The notes: a model not told the origin generated them from the sequence alone. A DNA stretch of 64,000 nt from UBA11606 sp049437325 (GCA_049437325.1 JBMTIM010000003.1:1-64000); one strand, 5' to 3'. Counted from the first letter of the stretch, positions 40,932-50,499 are shown. Translations and numbers: made by a program.

Positions 40932-41885
40932 ATGACCTCCGCTGCCATCGCTGTTCGACTCGAGGGCCTTCGCCGAACGTTCGGCAATCTCACGGCGGTC
41001 GATGGCATCGATCTAGAGGTCCGGGCCGGGGAGATTTACGGGTTCCTCGGCCCGAACGGGGCGGGCAAGTCGACCGTCGTGCGCATGCTCACCACGCTTC
41101 TCGCCCCGTCGGGTGGTCGCGCCTGGGTTGGTGGTCTCGACGTGCAGCAATCGCCCGACGCCGTCCGCCTCGTGATCGGTGTTGCGCTCCAGGAAGTCGG
41201 ACTCGACGCAAACATGACCGGTCGCGAAATCCTCGTCACGCAAGGTCGACTGTTCGGTCTGGCTCGTGCGCAGATCGATGCCCGTATCGAGGAGCTGGCT
41301 CCCATCCTCGACATGCGTGCGCTCGACCGACTGGTCGGTACCTACAGCGGCGGGATGGCCCGACGGCTCGATCTCGCTGCTGCGCTGATGCACAACCCGT
41401 CGGTGTTGTTCCTCGACGAACCGACGACAGGCCTCGACCCGCCGGGACGGCTTCGAGTGTGGGAAGAGGTTCGTCGTCTCAATCGCGAGGTCGGACTCAC
41501 CTTGTTTCTGACCACGCAGTACCTCGAGGAGGCCGATGAGCTGGCTGATCGGGTCGGCATCATCAATGCAGGCCGACTCGTGGCCGAAGGAACCCCGGCC
41601 GAACTCAAGCGCTCGATCGGTACCGATGTGGTCACCGCCATCGTCGAGGGTGACCCAGCGATTGCGAAAAGCGTGCTCGACGAGGTCGACGGGCTCGACT
41701 CGGTCGATGTCTTCGGGGACGAGATTCGCGTGAGCACCGATAATGGCAGTCGGGCGCTCTCTCCAGTGGCGCTCGCGCTTGCCGGGGCTGGGGTGCACGT
41801 TCGCGAACTGAGCTTGCGGACCCCGACGCTCGACGATGTCTTTCTCGACGTCACCGGCACTCACCTCGAGGGAGGCTCGACATGA
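40932..41885 (+). CDS. DrrA-type ABC exporter ATPase
   Basis: A 317-residue ABC ATPase of the daunorubicin-resistance DrrA family. Walker A is GPNGAGKST, the signature is TYSGGMARRLDLA, Walker B is VLFLDEPTTGLDP, and the H-loop position reads TTQYLEEADELADR, with Gln in place of His as is usual for DrrA. The C-terminal ~80-residue domain is typical. It overlaps the permease gene by 4 nt (ATGA). The substrate is unknown; relatives export lipids or antibiotics. Confidence 0.9.
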   Translation: MTSAAIAVRLEGLRRTFGNLTAVDGIDLEVRAGEIYGFLGPNGAGKSTVVRMLTTLLAPSGGRAWVGGLDVQQSPDAVRLVIGVALQEVGLDANMTGREILVTQGRLFGLARAQIDARIEELAPILDMRALDRLVGTYSGGMARRLDLAAALMHNPSVLFLDEPTTGLDPPGRLRVWEEVRRLNREVGLTLFLTTQYLEEADELADRVGIINAGRLVAEGTPAELKRSIGTDVVTAIVEGDPAIAKSVLDEVDGLDSVDVFGDEIRVSTDNGSRALSPVALALAGAGVHVRELSLRTPTLDDVFLDVTGTHLEGGST

Positions 41886-42673
41886 CCGGTACTGCCGAGA
41901 TCCGAGCCCGAAAGGCAACGTTCGTCGAGGATGTGTGGGCGATCGCACGCCGCTCTATCCGCCAGTTGCCCCGCGACCTGCCCACCGTTGTCCCGGCGCT
42001 GATGATCCCGCTGTTCTTTCTGGTGGTGAACATCGGCTCGCTGCAGTCGGCTGCAGCGTTCACCTCGATCCAGATCAGTTACAAGGCGTTCCAACTTCCG
42101 GTTGCGATCGTGTTTGCAGTGACTGGCGTCAGTCGTGCACCGGCGCTTGTTCTCGACATCCAGAACGGCTACTTCGATCGGTTGATGACGACTCCGGTGT
42201 CGCGTCGAGCGCTTCTCCTCGGTCACATGCTGGCCGACTTCGTGCTGGTCGTGGCGCTCATCGTTCCCGTGTTGAGCCTGGGTTTCGTCATCGGGGTCCG
42301 CTTCCCGACCGGTCCGTTCGGGGTGGCGGCCTTCATCTTGATCGGCGCGTCGTGGGGCCTGGCCTACACCGGCATCCCGTACGCCATTGCGCTGAAGACC
42401 GGCAACCCCGGCGCAGTCAATTCCTCGTTCCTCTTGTTTTTTCCGTTCGCCTTTCTCACCACCGCCTACCTTCCGATCGAGAACATGACCGGATGGCTCG
42501 GTGCGATCGCCGGTTACAACCCGGTCACGTACCTGCTCGCCGGTCTTCGGTCGCTGTTCGTCTCGTGGCAATGGGGCGAGCTGGGCAAGGCGCTGCTTGC
42601 CATCGTCGGACTCGCCGCCGTCAGTCAGACGCTGTCGTTCCGCGCATTGCAGGGGCGCGTACAACAGAAGTGA
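41882..42673 (+). CDS. DrrB-type ABC-2 permease
   Basis: A 263-residue ABC-2 membrane protein with six hydrophobic segments. The conserved GYFDRLMTTPVSRRALLLG motif of DrrB permeases is in the cytoplasmic loop, and FAFLTTAYLPIENM and GYNPVTYLLAGLRSL are near the C-terminus. It pairs with the preceding ATPase. Its 3' end overlaps the convergent SGNH-hydrolase gene by 53 bp. Confidence 0.9.
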   Translation: MTGTAEIRARKATFVEDVWAIARRSIRQLPRDLPTVVPALMIPLFFLVVNIGSLQSAAAFTSIQISYKAFQLPVAIVFAVTGVSRAPALVLDIQNGYFDRLMTTPVSRRALLLGHMLADFVLVVALIVPVLSLGFVIGVRFPTGPFGVAAFILIGASWGLAYTGIPYAIALKTGNPGAVNSSFLLFFPFAFLTTAYLPIENMTGWLGAIAGYNPVTYLLAGLRSLFVSWQWGELGKALLAIVGLAAVSQTLSFRALQGRVQQK

Positions 42674-43487
42674 ACGTGCCGTGCGCGGGAACGAGCTCGG
42701 CATCGATGCCGAGCGTTGCGGCGAATGCTCGGACCCATGCGCCGTACCCGGTGTCGTTTGGATGGAAACGGTCGATGGAAAGCCCCTTCAACGGGCTGAC
42801 CAGGTGTGGTCCGAGTTCTGCGACGAGGTGTCCGTGTGCGGCTGCGGCCCGGCGAAGCGCTCGATTGACGTGGATACCGGCTGGACTGAATCGCGGCGCG
42901 GGAAGGGAGGCGATGACGGTGCCGCGTGGCGCAGCTGCGGCCATGCGCTCGAGACGACGGGCCAACCGGGGCGGGTACGGATTGCGCATCAGGTCGTTTG
43001 CACCGGCACAGATGGTCACCAGCGATGGTGCATACGGCAAGAAGGCAAGGAGCGGCAATTGCTCGTCGATGACGTGGGTGCTGTCGGCTCCACTGCGGCT
43101 GAGATTGATGACCGCATGGCGACGTCCAGCAGCAGCGAGCGCAGTTTCGATTCGCGAGACCCAGCCGTGGTCGAGCGTCGAGGCACCGATTCCCTGCGCC
43201 GTCGAATCTCCGAGTACGACCCAGATCGGAGGTCGGTCGGCCGGCGGAGTCGCCGGTTGCGTGACCTCGGGTCGGTAGGGGATTGCGCCCGTGTCCTCGA
43301 GCGACTCGACTGCGAGGTCGTGCCATGTTCGCTCGATCCCGTCGATCGCAGCAGACACGGAACGGACCGCTCCGCTGACGTTGGTCAGCAGTCGGGTGAG
43401 TGGAGCGGGCTGCCATGGACCGCGAGCTGCGAGGGCATCGGCGATCGGGTGCCGCAAGGTGATGGGTTGGCTCGTAGTCTGCGCCAC
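42621..43487 (-). CDS. SGNH/GDSL-family hydrolase
   Basis: 288 residues if started at GTG 43487. The esterase core starts near residue 80 with WVVLGDSTAQGIGAS (nucleophile Ser). It has block III GANDL and the Asp/His pair in SIDRFHPNDTGYG. An N-terminal ~70-residue Ala/Arg-rich region precedes it, without a signal peptide. The GTG abuts the ABC-F start codon back to back (CACGTG at 43485-43490); a later start is possible. GAGGA lies 4 nt upstream of the GTG. The 3' end overlaps the DrrB gene by 53 bp. Confidence 0.82.
   Translation of the reverse strand: MAQTTSQPITLRHPIADALAARGPWQPAPLTRLLTNVSGAVRSVSAAIDGIERTWHDLAVESLEDTGAIPYRPEVTQPATPPADRPPIWVVLGDSTAQGIGASTLDHGWVSRIETALAAAGRRHAVINLSRSGADSTHVIDEQLPLLAFLPYAPSLVTICAGANDLMRNPYPPRLARRLERMAAAAPRGTVIASLPAPRFSPAGIHVNRALRRAAAAHGHLVAELGPHLVSPLKGLSIDRFHPNDTGYGAWVRAFAATLGIDAELVPAHGTFTSVVRAPAMRGTTASD
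43475..43480 (+). promoter_or_regulatory. -10 box TAGTCT (leaderless, ABC-F)
   Basis: TAGTCT ends 7 nt before GTG 43488. If the SGNH gene starts at 43487, this promoter lies within its first codons. Confidence 0.5.
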
Positions 43488-45248
43488 GTGATCCTCGTCG
43501 ACGTCGAGAGCGTCAGCATGAGCAGACCGAACCGTCCGCTCTTTTCCGACGTATCGGTCACGGTAGCCAGCGGTGACCGGCTGGGGGTGGTCGGCATCAA
43601 CGGAACCGGCAAGTCGACCTTGCTGTCGATCATTGCCGGAACCTGTGAGCCCGAAGGCGGTGACGTGCGTCGCGGGCGCGGTGTCACCGTCGCAGCTGTT
43701 GATCAGGTAACCACCCTCCCGTCGGGTTCGGTGCGCAGCGCGGTTGGTGCCGACTGGCGAGGCGAAGCAGTGATCGATCGGCTCGGTCTCGCCGATGTGA
43801 TCGATCGTCCTACCGAGGAGCTGTCGGGCGGTCAGGAGAAGCGAGTGGCACTGGCAAGGGCGCTCGTGGCCGATGCTGACCTGTTGGTGTTGGACGAGCC
43901 GACCAATCATCTCGACGTCGATGCAATCGAGTGGCTCGAGAACGAGTTGGCTCAGTTCAGCGGTGGGCTCGTGGTCGTCACCCACGACCGCGCCGTGCTC
44001 GATCGGCTCGCCACGAGAGTTCTCGAACTCGACCGGGGATCGGCCTACACCCACGACGGCGGCTACGCCGGCTACCTCGAGGGCCGAGCGGCTCGTGAGG
44101 AGCGCGCGGCCGCTCACGAGAAGACCCGTCAGAATCTCGCACGTCGCGAGCTCGCATGGCTGCGGCGCGGCCCGAAAGCTCGCACCAGCAAGAGTCGAGC
44201 TCGGGTCGAACGAGCGACCGATATCGTCACCTCCCGACCACAGGCCGCGGCAAGGGCGGGTGACCTCGACCTTGCCGCACTTCACGACGGCACGCCTCGG
44301 CTTGGTGACCAGGTGATCGAGTTGCACGACGTCGTCATCGGGTTCGACCCGGACGCCCCCTTGATCGAGGGCCTGGATCTGCTCCTCGATCGGCGTGAAC
44401 GGCTCGGGATCGTCGGTGCAAACGGTTCGGGCAAGTCGACATTGCTCGACGTGATCGCCGGGCGTCGAGATCCACTCGCCGGATCGAGAGTCGAGGGTTC
44501 GACGGTTCGCGTGGGACTCCACGATCAGCAGGGGCGTGCGCTCGATCCGAAGCTGCGGGTTCGCCAGACCGTGGCCGGCGATGGCGCCGAGCCCGACTGG
44601 TGGGACATTGCCTTGCTCGAGCGGTTCTGGTTCGACACCGATGCCCAGTGGGCGCCGATCGAGCTGCTGTCCGGAGGCGAGCGCCGACGGCTCCAGCTCG
44701 TCGTGACATTGGCCGCCAAACCCAACGTTCTGCTGCTCGACGAGCCGACCAACGATCTCGATCTCGACACCCTTCGTGCGCTCGAGGACTTTCTCGAGGA
44801 TTGGCCCGGCGCCGTCGTCGTCATCAGTCACGACCGTTCCTTCCTCGATCGGACCGTCGACGATGTAATCGTCATCGACGATGGTCGAGCCCAACGCTGG
44901 CCTGGTGGGTACGCCGGCTGGTTGGCGCAACGGGCACCCGCATCAGCACGAACCCTTGGCTCGTCGGCATCTGTTCGTCCTTCCTCCACCAGCGTGGAGC
45001 GATCCGGCTCCACATCCGGCCGGTCTCGCTCCACGGTTCGCCATGAGCTCAAAGTGGTGGAGAACGACATCGCCAAGGCGGAGCGAGACGTCGAGGAACT
45101 TCGTCAGGCGCTTGCAGCCGCCGCCGACCACCTCGAACTTGCTCGGGTCGGAGCTGCATTGGCGACCCGCGAGGCCGAACTCGTTGCGCTCGAAGAGGTC
45201 TGGCTGGAGCGCACCACCGAACTCGACGAGATCGACGGACACGCCTGA
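43488..45248 (+). CDS. ABC-F family ATPase
   Basis: 586 residues with two ABC domains and no membrane segment. The first has VGINGTGKSTLL, LSGGQEKRVALARAL and LLVLDEPTNHLDVDA. The second has VGANGSGKSTLL, LSGGERRRLQLVVTL and LLLDEPTNDLDLDT. A charged linker rich in Arg lies between them, and a C-terminal coiled coil follows (about 515-586). This is the layout of Uup/EttA-type translation or DNA-structure factors. It is not an exporter. GTG 43488 is confirmed by the domain start (ILVDVESVS). Confidence 0.92.
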   Translation: MILVDVESVSMSRPNRPLFSDVSVTVASGDRLGVVGINGTGKSTLLSIIAGTCEPEGGDVRRGRGVTVAAVDQVTTLPSGSVRSAVGADWRGEAVIDRLGLADVIDRPTEELSGGQEKRVALARALVADADLLVLDEPTNHLDVDAIEWLENELAQFSGGLVVVTHDRAVLDRLATRVLELDRGSAYTHDGGYAGYLEGRAAREERAAAHEKTRQNLARRELAWLRRGPKARTSKSRARVERATDIVTSRPQAAARAGDLDLAALHDGTPRLGDQVIELHDVVIGFDPDAPLIEGLDLLLDRRERLGIVGANGSGKSTLLDVIAGRRDPLAGSRVEGSTVRVGLHDQQGRALDPKLRVRQTVAGDGAEPDWWDIALLERFWFDTDAQWAPIELLSGGERRRLQLVVTLAAKPNVLLLDEPTNDLDLDTLRALEDFLEDWPGAVVVISHDRSFLDRTVDDVIVIDDGRAQRWPGGYAGWLAQRAPASARTLGSSASVRPSSTSVERSGSTSGRSRSTVRHELKVVENDIAKAERDVEELRQALAAAADHLELARVGAALATREAELVALEEVWLERTTELDEIDGHA

Positions 45249-45288
45249 CCGGCCCCAAACGCGGGCATGCACCGAGGCCCGGTGCCGT

Positions 45289-45294
45289 TAGCCT
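45289..45294 (+). promoter_or_regulatory. -10 box TAGCCT (leaderless, nfuA-like)
   Basis: TAGCCT ends 7 nt before ATG 45302. Confidence 0.5.
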
Positions 45295-45301
45295 CTGAAG
45301 C

Positions 45302-45934
45302 ATGACCGACACCGCGGAAACGACCGACATCGGAGAGGTGATGATCGTCACCGATGCCGCCCGGGAGACCGTTCTGGAGATCCGTGCCAAGGAAGACGAT
45401 GCCGACGGTCTGGGCTTGCGTGTCGAAGTCACCGGAATCTCCGGTGTCGACTACACCTACGACCTGTCGCTCGAACCGGTTGCCGAGGCGGCCGACGACG
45501 ATCATGTGCACATGATCGACGGTTTGGCCGTGATCATTCCTGCCAACTCGGTCGACTCCATGCGGGGTGCCACCCTCGACCTTCCTTCCGTTGCCGGGCA
45601 GGGCGGCCTGGTGATTCGCAATCCGAACCGCCCCAATCCACTCGGTGACATGGGTCAACTCGAGCTCACCGGCGACGCTGCCGACAAGGTCCGGGTGTTG
45701 CTTGCCGAACGGATCAACCCGGCGTTGGCAGCACATGGTGGCTTTGCCGAACTGGTCGGTGTCGAAGACGACAGGGCCTTCGTCACGATGGGTGGGGGTT
45801 GCCAGGGTTGTGCCATGAGTGCAGCGACGCTTCGCGAGGGCATCACCAAAGCGATCCTCGAAGCGATCCCCGAGATCACCGAAGTGGTCGACACCACCGA
45901 TCACGACCAGGGTGAAAATCCGTACTACAGCTGA
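45302..45934 (+). CDS. nfuA: NfuA-like iron-sulfur carrier
   Basis: 210 residues. Residues about 15-115 form an IscA/HesB-like domain that lacks all cysteines, as in E. coli NfuA. Residues about 120-195 form a NifU C-terminal domain with C167-Q-G-C170 in MGGGCQGCAMS, the cluster-binding pair. NfuA-type proteins deliver 4Fe-4S clusters to target enzymes. In this window MoaA and the RecB-like nuclease are possible clients. Convergent with the next gene, 3-bp gap. Confidence 0.9.
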   Translation: MTDTAETTDIGEVMIVTDAARETVLEIRAKEDDADGLGLRVEVTGISGVDYTYDLSLEPVAEAADDDHVHMIDGLAVIIPANSVDSMRGATLDLPSVAGQGGLVIRNPNRPNPLGDMGQLELTGDAADKVRVLLAERINPALAAHGGFAELVGVEDDRAFVTMGGGCQGCAMSAATLREGITKAILEAIPEITEVVDTTDHDQGENPYYS

Positions 45935-45937
45935 GTC

Positions 45938-47113
45938 TCAGCGGTCGCGAAGGTTCCGCAGTGCATCGTTGAGAAACACCCCGTTGGGGTCGAGTGTGTC
46001 GCGAACGTCCCCCCAGTCGTCCCACCGGGGGTGCAGCGACGCCATCTCAGCTCCGCTGCGGTAATGGACTTTCCCCCAGTGGGGACGCCCGTCGAAATCG
46101 GTAAAGACGGCCTCGGCAGCGCGAAACAACGGCTCGTCGTCTTCACGAGCGTCCATGTGCAACGAGATCGTGGCCGTCGGTCGCTCGTACGCAACCGACA
46201 GCCAGACGTCGTCGGCTGCCAGCGTCCGGTACTCGATCGGAAAAGGCATCTCGGGAACCTCGCGCCGGAGGAGATCGCGTATCGCAGCGAGGCAGTCGGG
46301 GCCGGCCTCGAGCGGGACCGCGTATTCCATCTCGGAGTGGGGCCAGGTACGACTGTTGGACAGCACTTCGTGGGACCAGCCGCATCGGTTGCCCTCGTCG
46401 GCGATCGGATACTCGGCCGGGTCGTCGGTCTCGTCGGTGGCCTTGATCACAGCATTGTCGGCCGTTGGGAACCAGAAGAACTCGAAGTGACGGTGAGCGT
46501 GAACGCTCTCGGCCAGCGTCTCGAGTGTCTCGTCGAGCGTTGCGTTCCAGCCGGTCTCACGAACCCGGTAGGCATCACGAAGCTGCAGTTCGAGATCGGT
46601 GACGATCCCGAAGGCGCCGAGGTGATGGCGAGCTGCGGTCCACACCTCCCGCTTGTCGTCTTCGGACGCTCGGACGAGGTCTCCGTCGGCGGTGGCGATG
46701 CTGAGTCCCGTCACCGTCGCGCTGAAGTTCTGCAGAGTCACTCCCGTGCCGTGCGTACCGGTTGCGGTGGCGCCGGCGATCGTCTGCCTGTCGATGTCGC
46801 CCTGGTTGAGGAGGCCGAGTCCAGCGTCGAGCAGTGGCAGTCCGAGCGCATGGATTGCGGTGCCAGCCCGGACCCGGGCCCGCTTGGCGTCCGCATCGAT
46901 CGAGATGACGCCGCTGAGTCCCGACACGTCGACGATCGTGCCGTCCGTCGGCACCAGCGGATAGTGGCTGTGAGCGGTGCCCACCGATCGGATGGTCGAG
47001 CCGGCACGGGCGGTTGCGGCGGCAAGGGCAACGGCATCGATCTCGGACTTCACGAAATGGATCGCTGCGGGCCTTGCCGTCACCTTGCCGGACCAGTTGG
47101 ACCAACGCTGCAT
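45938..47113 (-). CDS. FAD-dependent aldonolactone (D-arabinono-1,4-lactone-type) oxidase
   Basis: A 391-residue VAO-fold flavoprotein. The N-terminal WSNWSGKVTARPA, SVGTAHSHYPLVPTDG and NQGDIDRQTIAGATATGTHGTG segments bind FAD. The C-terminal RPHWGKVHYRSGAE is the HWxK motif of aldonolactone oxidases. It oxidises a sugar lactone, using oxygen or another acceptor. CAAACT at the leaderless distance is a weak -10. Confidence 0.88.
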   Translation of the reverse strand: MQRWSNWSGKVTARPAAIHFVKSEIDAVALAAATARAGSTIRSVGTAHSHYPLVPTDGTIVDVSGLSGVISIDADAKRARVRAGTAIHALGLPLLDAGLGLLNQGDIDRQTIAGATATGTHGTGVTLQNFSATVTGLSIATADGDLVRASEDDKREVWTAARHHLGAFGIVTDLELQLRDAYRVRETGWNATLDETLETLAESVHAHRHFEFFWFPTADNAVIKATDETDDPAEYPIADEGNRCGWSHEVLSNSRTWPHSEMEYAVPLEAGPDCLAAIRDLLRREVPEMPFPIEYRTLAADDVWLSVAYERPTATISLHMDAREDDEPLFRAAEAVFTDFDGRPHWGKVHYRSGAEMASLHPRWDDWGDVRDTLDPNGVFLNDALRNLRDR

Positions 47114-47156
47114 GGTGAAGAGTTTGGCAGTGGAGACGCCGACGCGCCCCCATCGG

Positions 47157-49007
47157 TCAGTCGAGCAGTTCGTGCACGCTCGAGGCGATGCCGGGACCGT
47201 CGAGGCCGAACGCTGCGTGGATCAGGTCGGGGTTTCCGTGGGGGATGTATTCGGTGGGCACACCGAGCACCTTGACCCGACAGTCGGCGCCGCGCTCGCC
47301 GAGTGCGTCACGCACACCGGCACCAGCACCGCCGATACGAAGACCGTCTTCGATCGTGACCACGAGGTCGTGGTCGGCGATGTCCTCGATCATCGCCGGA
47401 TCGAGGGGCTGCACGACGCGCGGGTCGTACAGGGTGCAGTCGATGCCCTGCTTCGCAAGTAGGGCAGCAGCATCGCTCGCAGCGGTGAGCATCTGCCCGA
47501 ACCCGAGCAGGGCCACGCGGCCGTCACCTGAGCAGAGTTTTCGAGCGCTCAGGCCAGCGCCGACCTCGCCGTGGCCGACATGGGGTGCAGCCCCTCGGCT
47601 CCAGCGGATGGCGACAGGCCCGCCGGTCAGGTCCATGGTGTCCACCATCATTTGCTGCAGTTCCTGGTAACTCGACGGCGCGAAGACGGTCATACCGGGA
47701 ACCTTGGTGAGGAGGACCAGATCGAGGACGCCGTGGTGGCTGGCACCGTCGGGGCCGGTGATGCCGGCACGATCGAGGCAGAAGATCACCGGCTGGCTGT
47801 GGAGACCGACATCGAGATTGACCTGATCGATCGCACGGGTCAGGAACGTGGCGTACACCGCAATCAACGGACGCAGCCCACCCATCGCCATGCCGGCAGC
47901 GGCGGTGACTGCGTGCTGCTCGGCGATCCCCACGTCGAAGCATCGATCGGGGAAACGCTCGCGGAACGGCAGCAGGCCGGTGGAGTCCGGCATCGCAGCC
48001 GTGATCGCCACAAGTTCGGGATATTGGTCGCCGAGTTTGACGAGTGTCTCGCTGAAGGCGGCGGTGTAGGAGCCCTCCTTGAGCGCGCTGCCGGTTTCAC
48101 GCAACCCCGGCTTTGCATCGTGCATGTTCTTGACGTGATCTTGCTCGGCTGGTTCGTAGCCCCGGCCCTTCTGGGTCAGGACGTGGACGACGACGGGTCC
48201 GTCGAATTCGGCCGCGTTGTCGAGAGCTTCTTCGACCGAGGCGATGTCGTGGCCATCGAACGGCCCCATGTAGCGAACGCCGAGATCCTCGAAAAACGCT
48301 GGCGGTTCCCACATCTCGCGTACGGCAGCTTTCGACATGCGGACGCCGCGACTGATCTGCTCTCCGACCCAGGGAATCCGACCTGCGATCTCCTCCACCT
48401 TGGCTTGGCGGTTCATGTAGGTGGGGTTGTTGCGGATCTTGATCAGGCTCTCCGACAGGCGAGAGACGGTGGGGGCGTAGGAGCGACCGTTGTCGTTGAG
48501 CACGATGGTGACGTCGCTTCCTGCGTGGCCGAGGTTGTTGAGACCTTCGAAGGCCATGCCGCCGGTCATCGCTCCATCACCGATGACCGCCACGATGCGA
48601 CGCCGCGCATCGGTTGCCCGGAATGCAGTGGCCAGCCCGTGCGCATAGCTGAGCACGGTGGAGGCGTGACTGTTCTCGATCCAGTCGTGCTCGGATTCGG
48701 CCCGACTCGGGTACCCGGAAAGCCCACCCGACTCGCGCAGCGACGAGAAGTCGGCGGCACGGCCGGTGAGAATCTTGTGCACGTACGCTTGGTGGCCCGT
48801 ATCCCACAGGATGAGGTCGTGGGGTGAGCGGAAGACGCGGTGCAGCGCGATCGTGAGCTCGACCGCACCGAGGTTCGAGCCGAGGTGGCCGCCGTGTTCG
48901 TTGACCGAGTCGATGATCAGGCGCCGAATCTGGTCGGCGAGATCGTCGAGTTCGGCGTACGACCGACCGCGGAGATCGTCGGGACCCGAAAGCGCATCGA
49001 GCAACAT
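47157..49007 (-). CDS. dxs: 1-Deoxy-D-xylulose-5-phosphate synthase
   Basis: A 616-residue thiamine-diphosphate enzyme that makes DXP from pyruvate and glyceraldehyde 3-phosphate, the entry to MEP isoprenoid synthesis. EHGGHLGSNLGAVELTIALH, DTGHQAYVHKILTGR and VIGDGAMTGGMAFEGLNNLG are the N-terminal TPP-binding motifs. FDVGIAEQHAVTAAAGMA holds the catalytic Glu. ATG 49007 overlaps the stop of the PAP2 gene by one base. The longer open frame is a shadow of that gene. Isoprenoid supply links it to uppP further on. Confidence 0.95.
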   Translation of the reverse strand: MLLDALSGPDDLRGRSYAELDDLADQIRRLIIDSVNEHGGHLGSNLGAVELTIALHRVFRSPHDLILWDTGHQAYVHKILTGRAADFSSLRESGGLSGYPSRAESEHDWIENSHASTVLSYAHGLATAFRATDARRRIVAVIGDGAMTGGMAFEGLNNLGHAGSDVTIVLNDNGRSYAPTVSRLSESLIKIRNNPTYMNRQAKVEEIAGRIPWVGEQISRGVRMSKAAVREMWEPPAFFEDLGVRYMGPFDGHDIASVEEALDNAAEFDGPVVVHVLTQKGRGYEPAEQDHVKNMHDAKPGLRETGSALKEGSYTAAFSETLVKLGDQYPELVAITAAMPDSTGLLPFRERFPDRCFDVGIAEQHAVTAAAGMAMGGLRPLIAVYATFLTRAIDQVNLDVGLHSQPVIFCLDRAGITGPDGASHHGVLDLVLLTKVPGMTVFAPSSYQELQQMMVDTMDLTGGPVAIRWSRGAAPHVGHGEVGAGLSARKLCSGDGRVALLGFGQMLTAASDAAALLAKQGIDCTLYDPRVVQPLDPAMIEDIADHDLVVTIEDGLRIGGAGAGVRDALGERGADCRVKVLGVPTEYIPHGNPDLIHAAFGLDGPGIASSVHELLD

Positions 49008-49837
49008 CAGGAGTTGAGCGTACCGTTCGGGCCTGGGAGAAGACGGGTCAGGGACGGTGCAATGCGAAGGCCGATGGCCAGGGCGACCAGGCCTCCGACG
49101 GCGTCGAGCCAATAGTGGTTGGCGGTCACGATGATCGCGAAGAAGGTCAAGATCGGGTAGGCCACGATGGCGATGCGGGTCCAGCGACGACGCAGGGTCG
49201 GGTAGAGCCCGATGGTGCACCAGACCGCCCAGCCGATGTGCAGGCTCGGCATTGCCGCGTACTGGTTGCTGATCACTTCCATCGTGCCCGACTCGAACGA
49301 CCACAGTCCGCCCGCTTCGACGAGGGTGTCCACATAGTCGAAACCGGGCACACAGGCCCCGAATGGTGACGTGCAGTTCGAGAGCAGCCGCGGCGGCATC
49401 AGCGGGAAGAAGGCAAAGCCGAGCAGTGCGATTCCGGTCATCGCGCACAGCGTCGACCGCATGAAGGCGTACCGGTTCGGCCAGTGGCGAAAGAGAAAGA
49501 TCATCGTTGCGATCGTGACCACGAAATGAAGCGAGCCGTAGAACAGGTTCCAGAAGATGATGAACCCGTCCCAATCCACGAACCGGTTGTGAATCCACTC
49601 TTCGTGGTACAGCCCCATCGCCCGTTCGAGGTCGATGATGCGTCGAGCATTGTCGAAGGCGTCATCCTTGATCGACTGGCCGAGCGCCGAGCCGAACTGG
49701 TTTCGGATTGCCGAGTACACCGCATAAAAGGCGATGGTCAGCAGGATCTCGACCCACCAGCGCAGGGGCGCGTGACGTTGGCTGGTGTCGACCGAGACCG
49801 TCGGGGGATCGGACGGCGGTGCCTGCTGCTCCGACAT
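49007..49837 (-). CDS. PAP2-superfamily membrane phosphatase/transferase
   Basis: 276 residues, about six membrane segments. The acid-phosphatase motifs are in the inositol-phosphoceramide-synthase-like form: AAMPSLHIGWAVW (C2-type) and TANHYWLDAVGG (C3-type, catalytic His). The N-terminus is a Pro-rich cytoplasmic tail. It probably acts on a lipid phosphate or transfers a phospho-alcohol head group. A TACGAT box lies 9 nt before ATG 49837. It overlaps dxs, so the two are co-expressed. Confidence 0.85.
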   Translation of the reverse strand: MSEQQAPPSDPPTVSVDTSQRHAPLRWWVEILLTIAFYAVYSAIRNQFGSALGQSIKDDAFDNARRIIDLERAMGLYHEEWIHNRFVDWDGFIIFWNLFYGSLHFVVTIATMIFLFRHWPNRYAFMRSTLCAMTGIALLGFAFFPLMPPRLLSNCTSPFGACVPGFDYVDTLVEAGGLWSFESGTMEVISNQYAAMPSLHIGWAVWCTIGLYPTLRRRWTRIAIVAYPILTFFAIIVTANHYWLDAVGGLVALAIGLRIAPSLTRLLPGPNGTLNS

Positions 49838-49931
49838 CGACCGCCGATCGTACCCCGGTGCCCGCTACGGTCATCGGTGTCTTGCGGTGCGACGGGCTCC
49901 GCCTTCCGACGTGGTTCGCCCCGGGAGGTGA

Positions 49932-50465
49932 GTGGTGCCGAGGCCAGGTGTCCGTGTGGTCCTCGTTGGTGTCGTGGTCCTCGCTGCTGTTGTTGTCGTT
50001 GGTGCGAACCGGATCGGTTCGGATCTCGCGCCCCGAAACTCAGCGCCCCTCGACAGCGGTCCGCCTGCGCTGTCGACAGGTGAACGTGAGCTGCCGATCG
50101 TGCACTTCGGTGATCGCGGTTGGCTGATCCGAACTCTGACGGTCGTCTCGGAGCTTCCCTCGGCAGACCCACTCGAGGTCGTCGTCGAATTGCGTTTCGT
50201 CTGGACGAACGGCGTCGGTCACGTCCGAATCGTCGGGTCGGGATCCGCCGAGCGTGTCGAGGAGGTGATCACCGACGAGATTCGTTCCGGCGCCGCCCTC
50301 GAGGCTTCGATCGAGCAGTTGCAGCGGATGTTCGACGAGCTTCGCGAAACGGGGGGCTCGATCGAGATGTCGAATGGCGTCACCGTTGCGCGCCAGCGCA
50401 TGATCACTCCGGACGGTGAGGCCGCAGATGTCTGGCGGATCGGGGTCGGCGACCCGCACTGGTGA
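49932..50465 (+). CDS. Hypothetical membrane-anchored or secreted protein
   Basis: 177 residues from GTG 49932, or GTG 49935. A hydrophobic Val/Ala-rich segment (about 7-25) acts as signal anchor, and the remainder is an extracytoplasmic domain with beta strands and one amphipathic helix. GGGAGG (49923-49928) is a good ribosome site, and TACGGT at 49866-49871 a likely -10, so this gene has a leader. No family is recognised. It precedes the tldD array but is separated from it by a promoter. Confidence 0.65.
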   Translation: MVPRPGVRVVLVGVVVLAAVVVVGANRIGSDLAPRNSAPLDSGPPALSTGERELPIVHFGDRGWLIRTLTVVSELPSADPLEVVVELRFVWTNGVGHVRIVGSGSAERVEEVITDEIRSGAALEASIEQLQRMFDELRETGGSIEMSNGVTVARQRMITPDGEAADVWRIGVGDPHW

Positions 50466-50493
50466 CCGATCGGGCGAGCGGTCATCGGGCCGA

Positions 50494-50499
50494 TACGAT
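50494..50499 (+). promoter_or_regulatory. -10 box TACGAT (leadered, tldD operon)
   Basis: TACGAT lies 26 nt before GTG 50526. A GGGAGG ribosome site (50516-50521) sits between, so the tld operon has a short leader, unlike most genes here. Confidence 0.45.
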
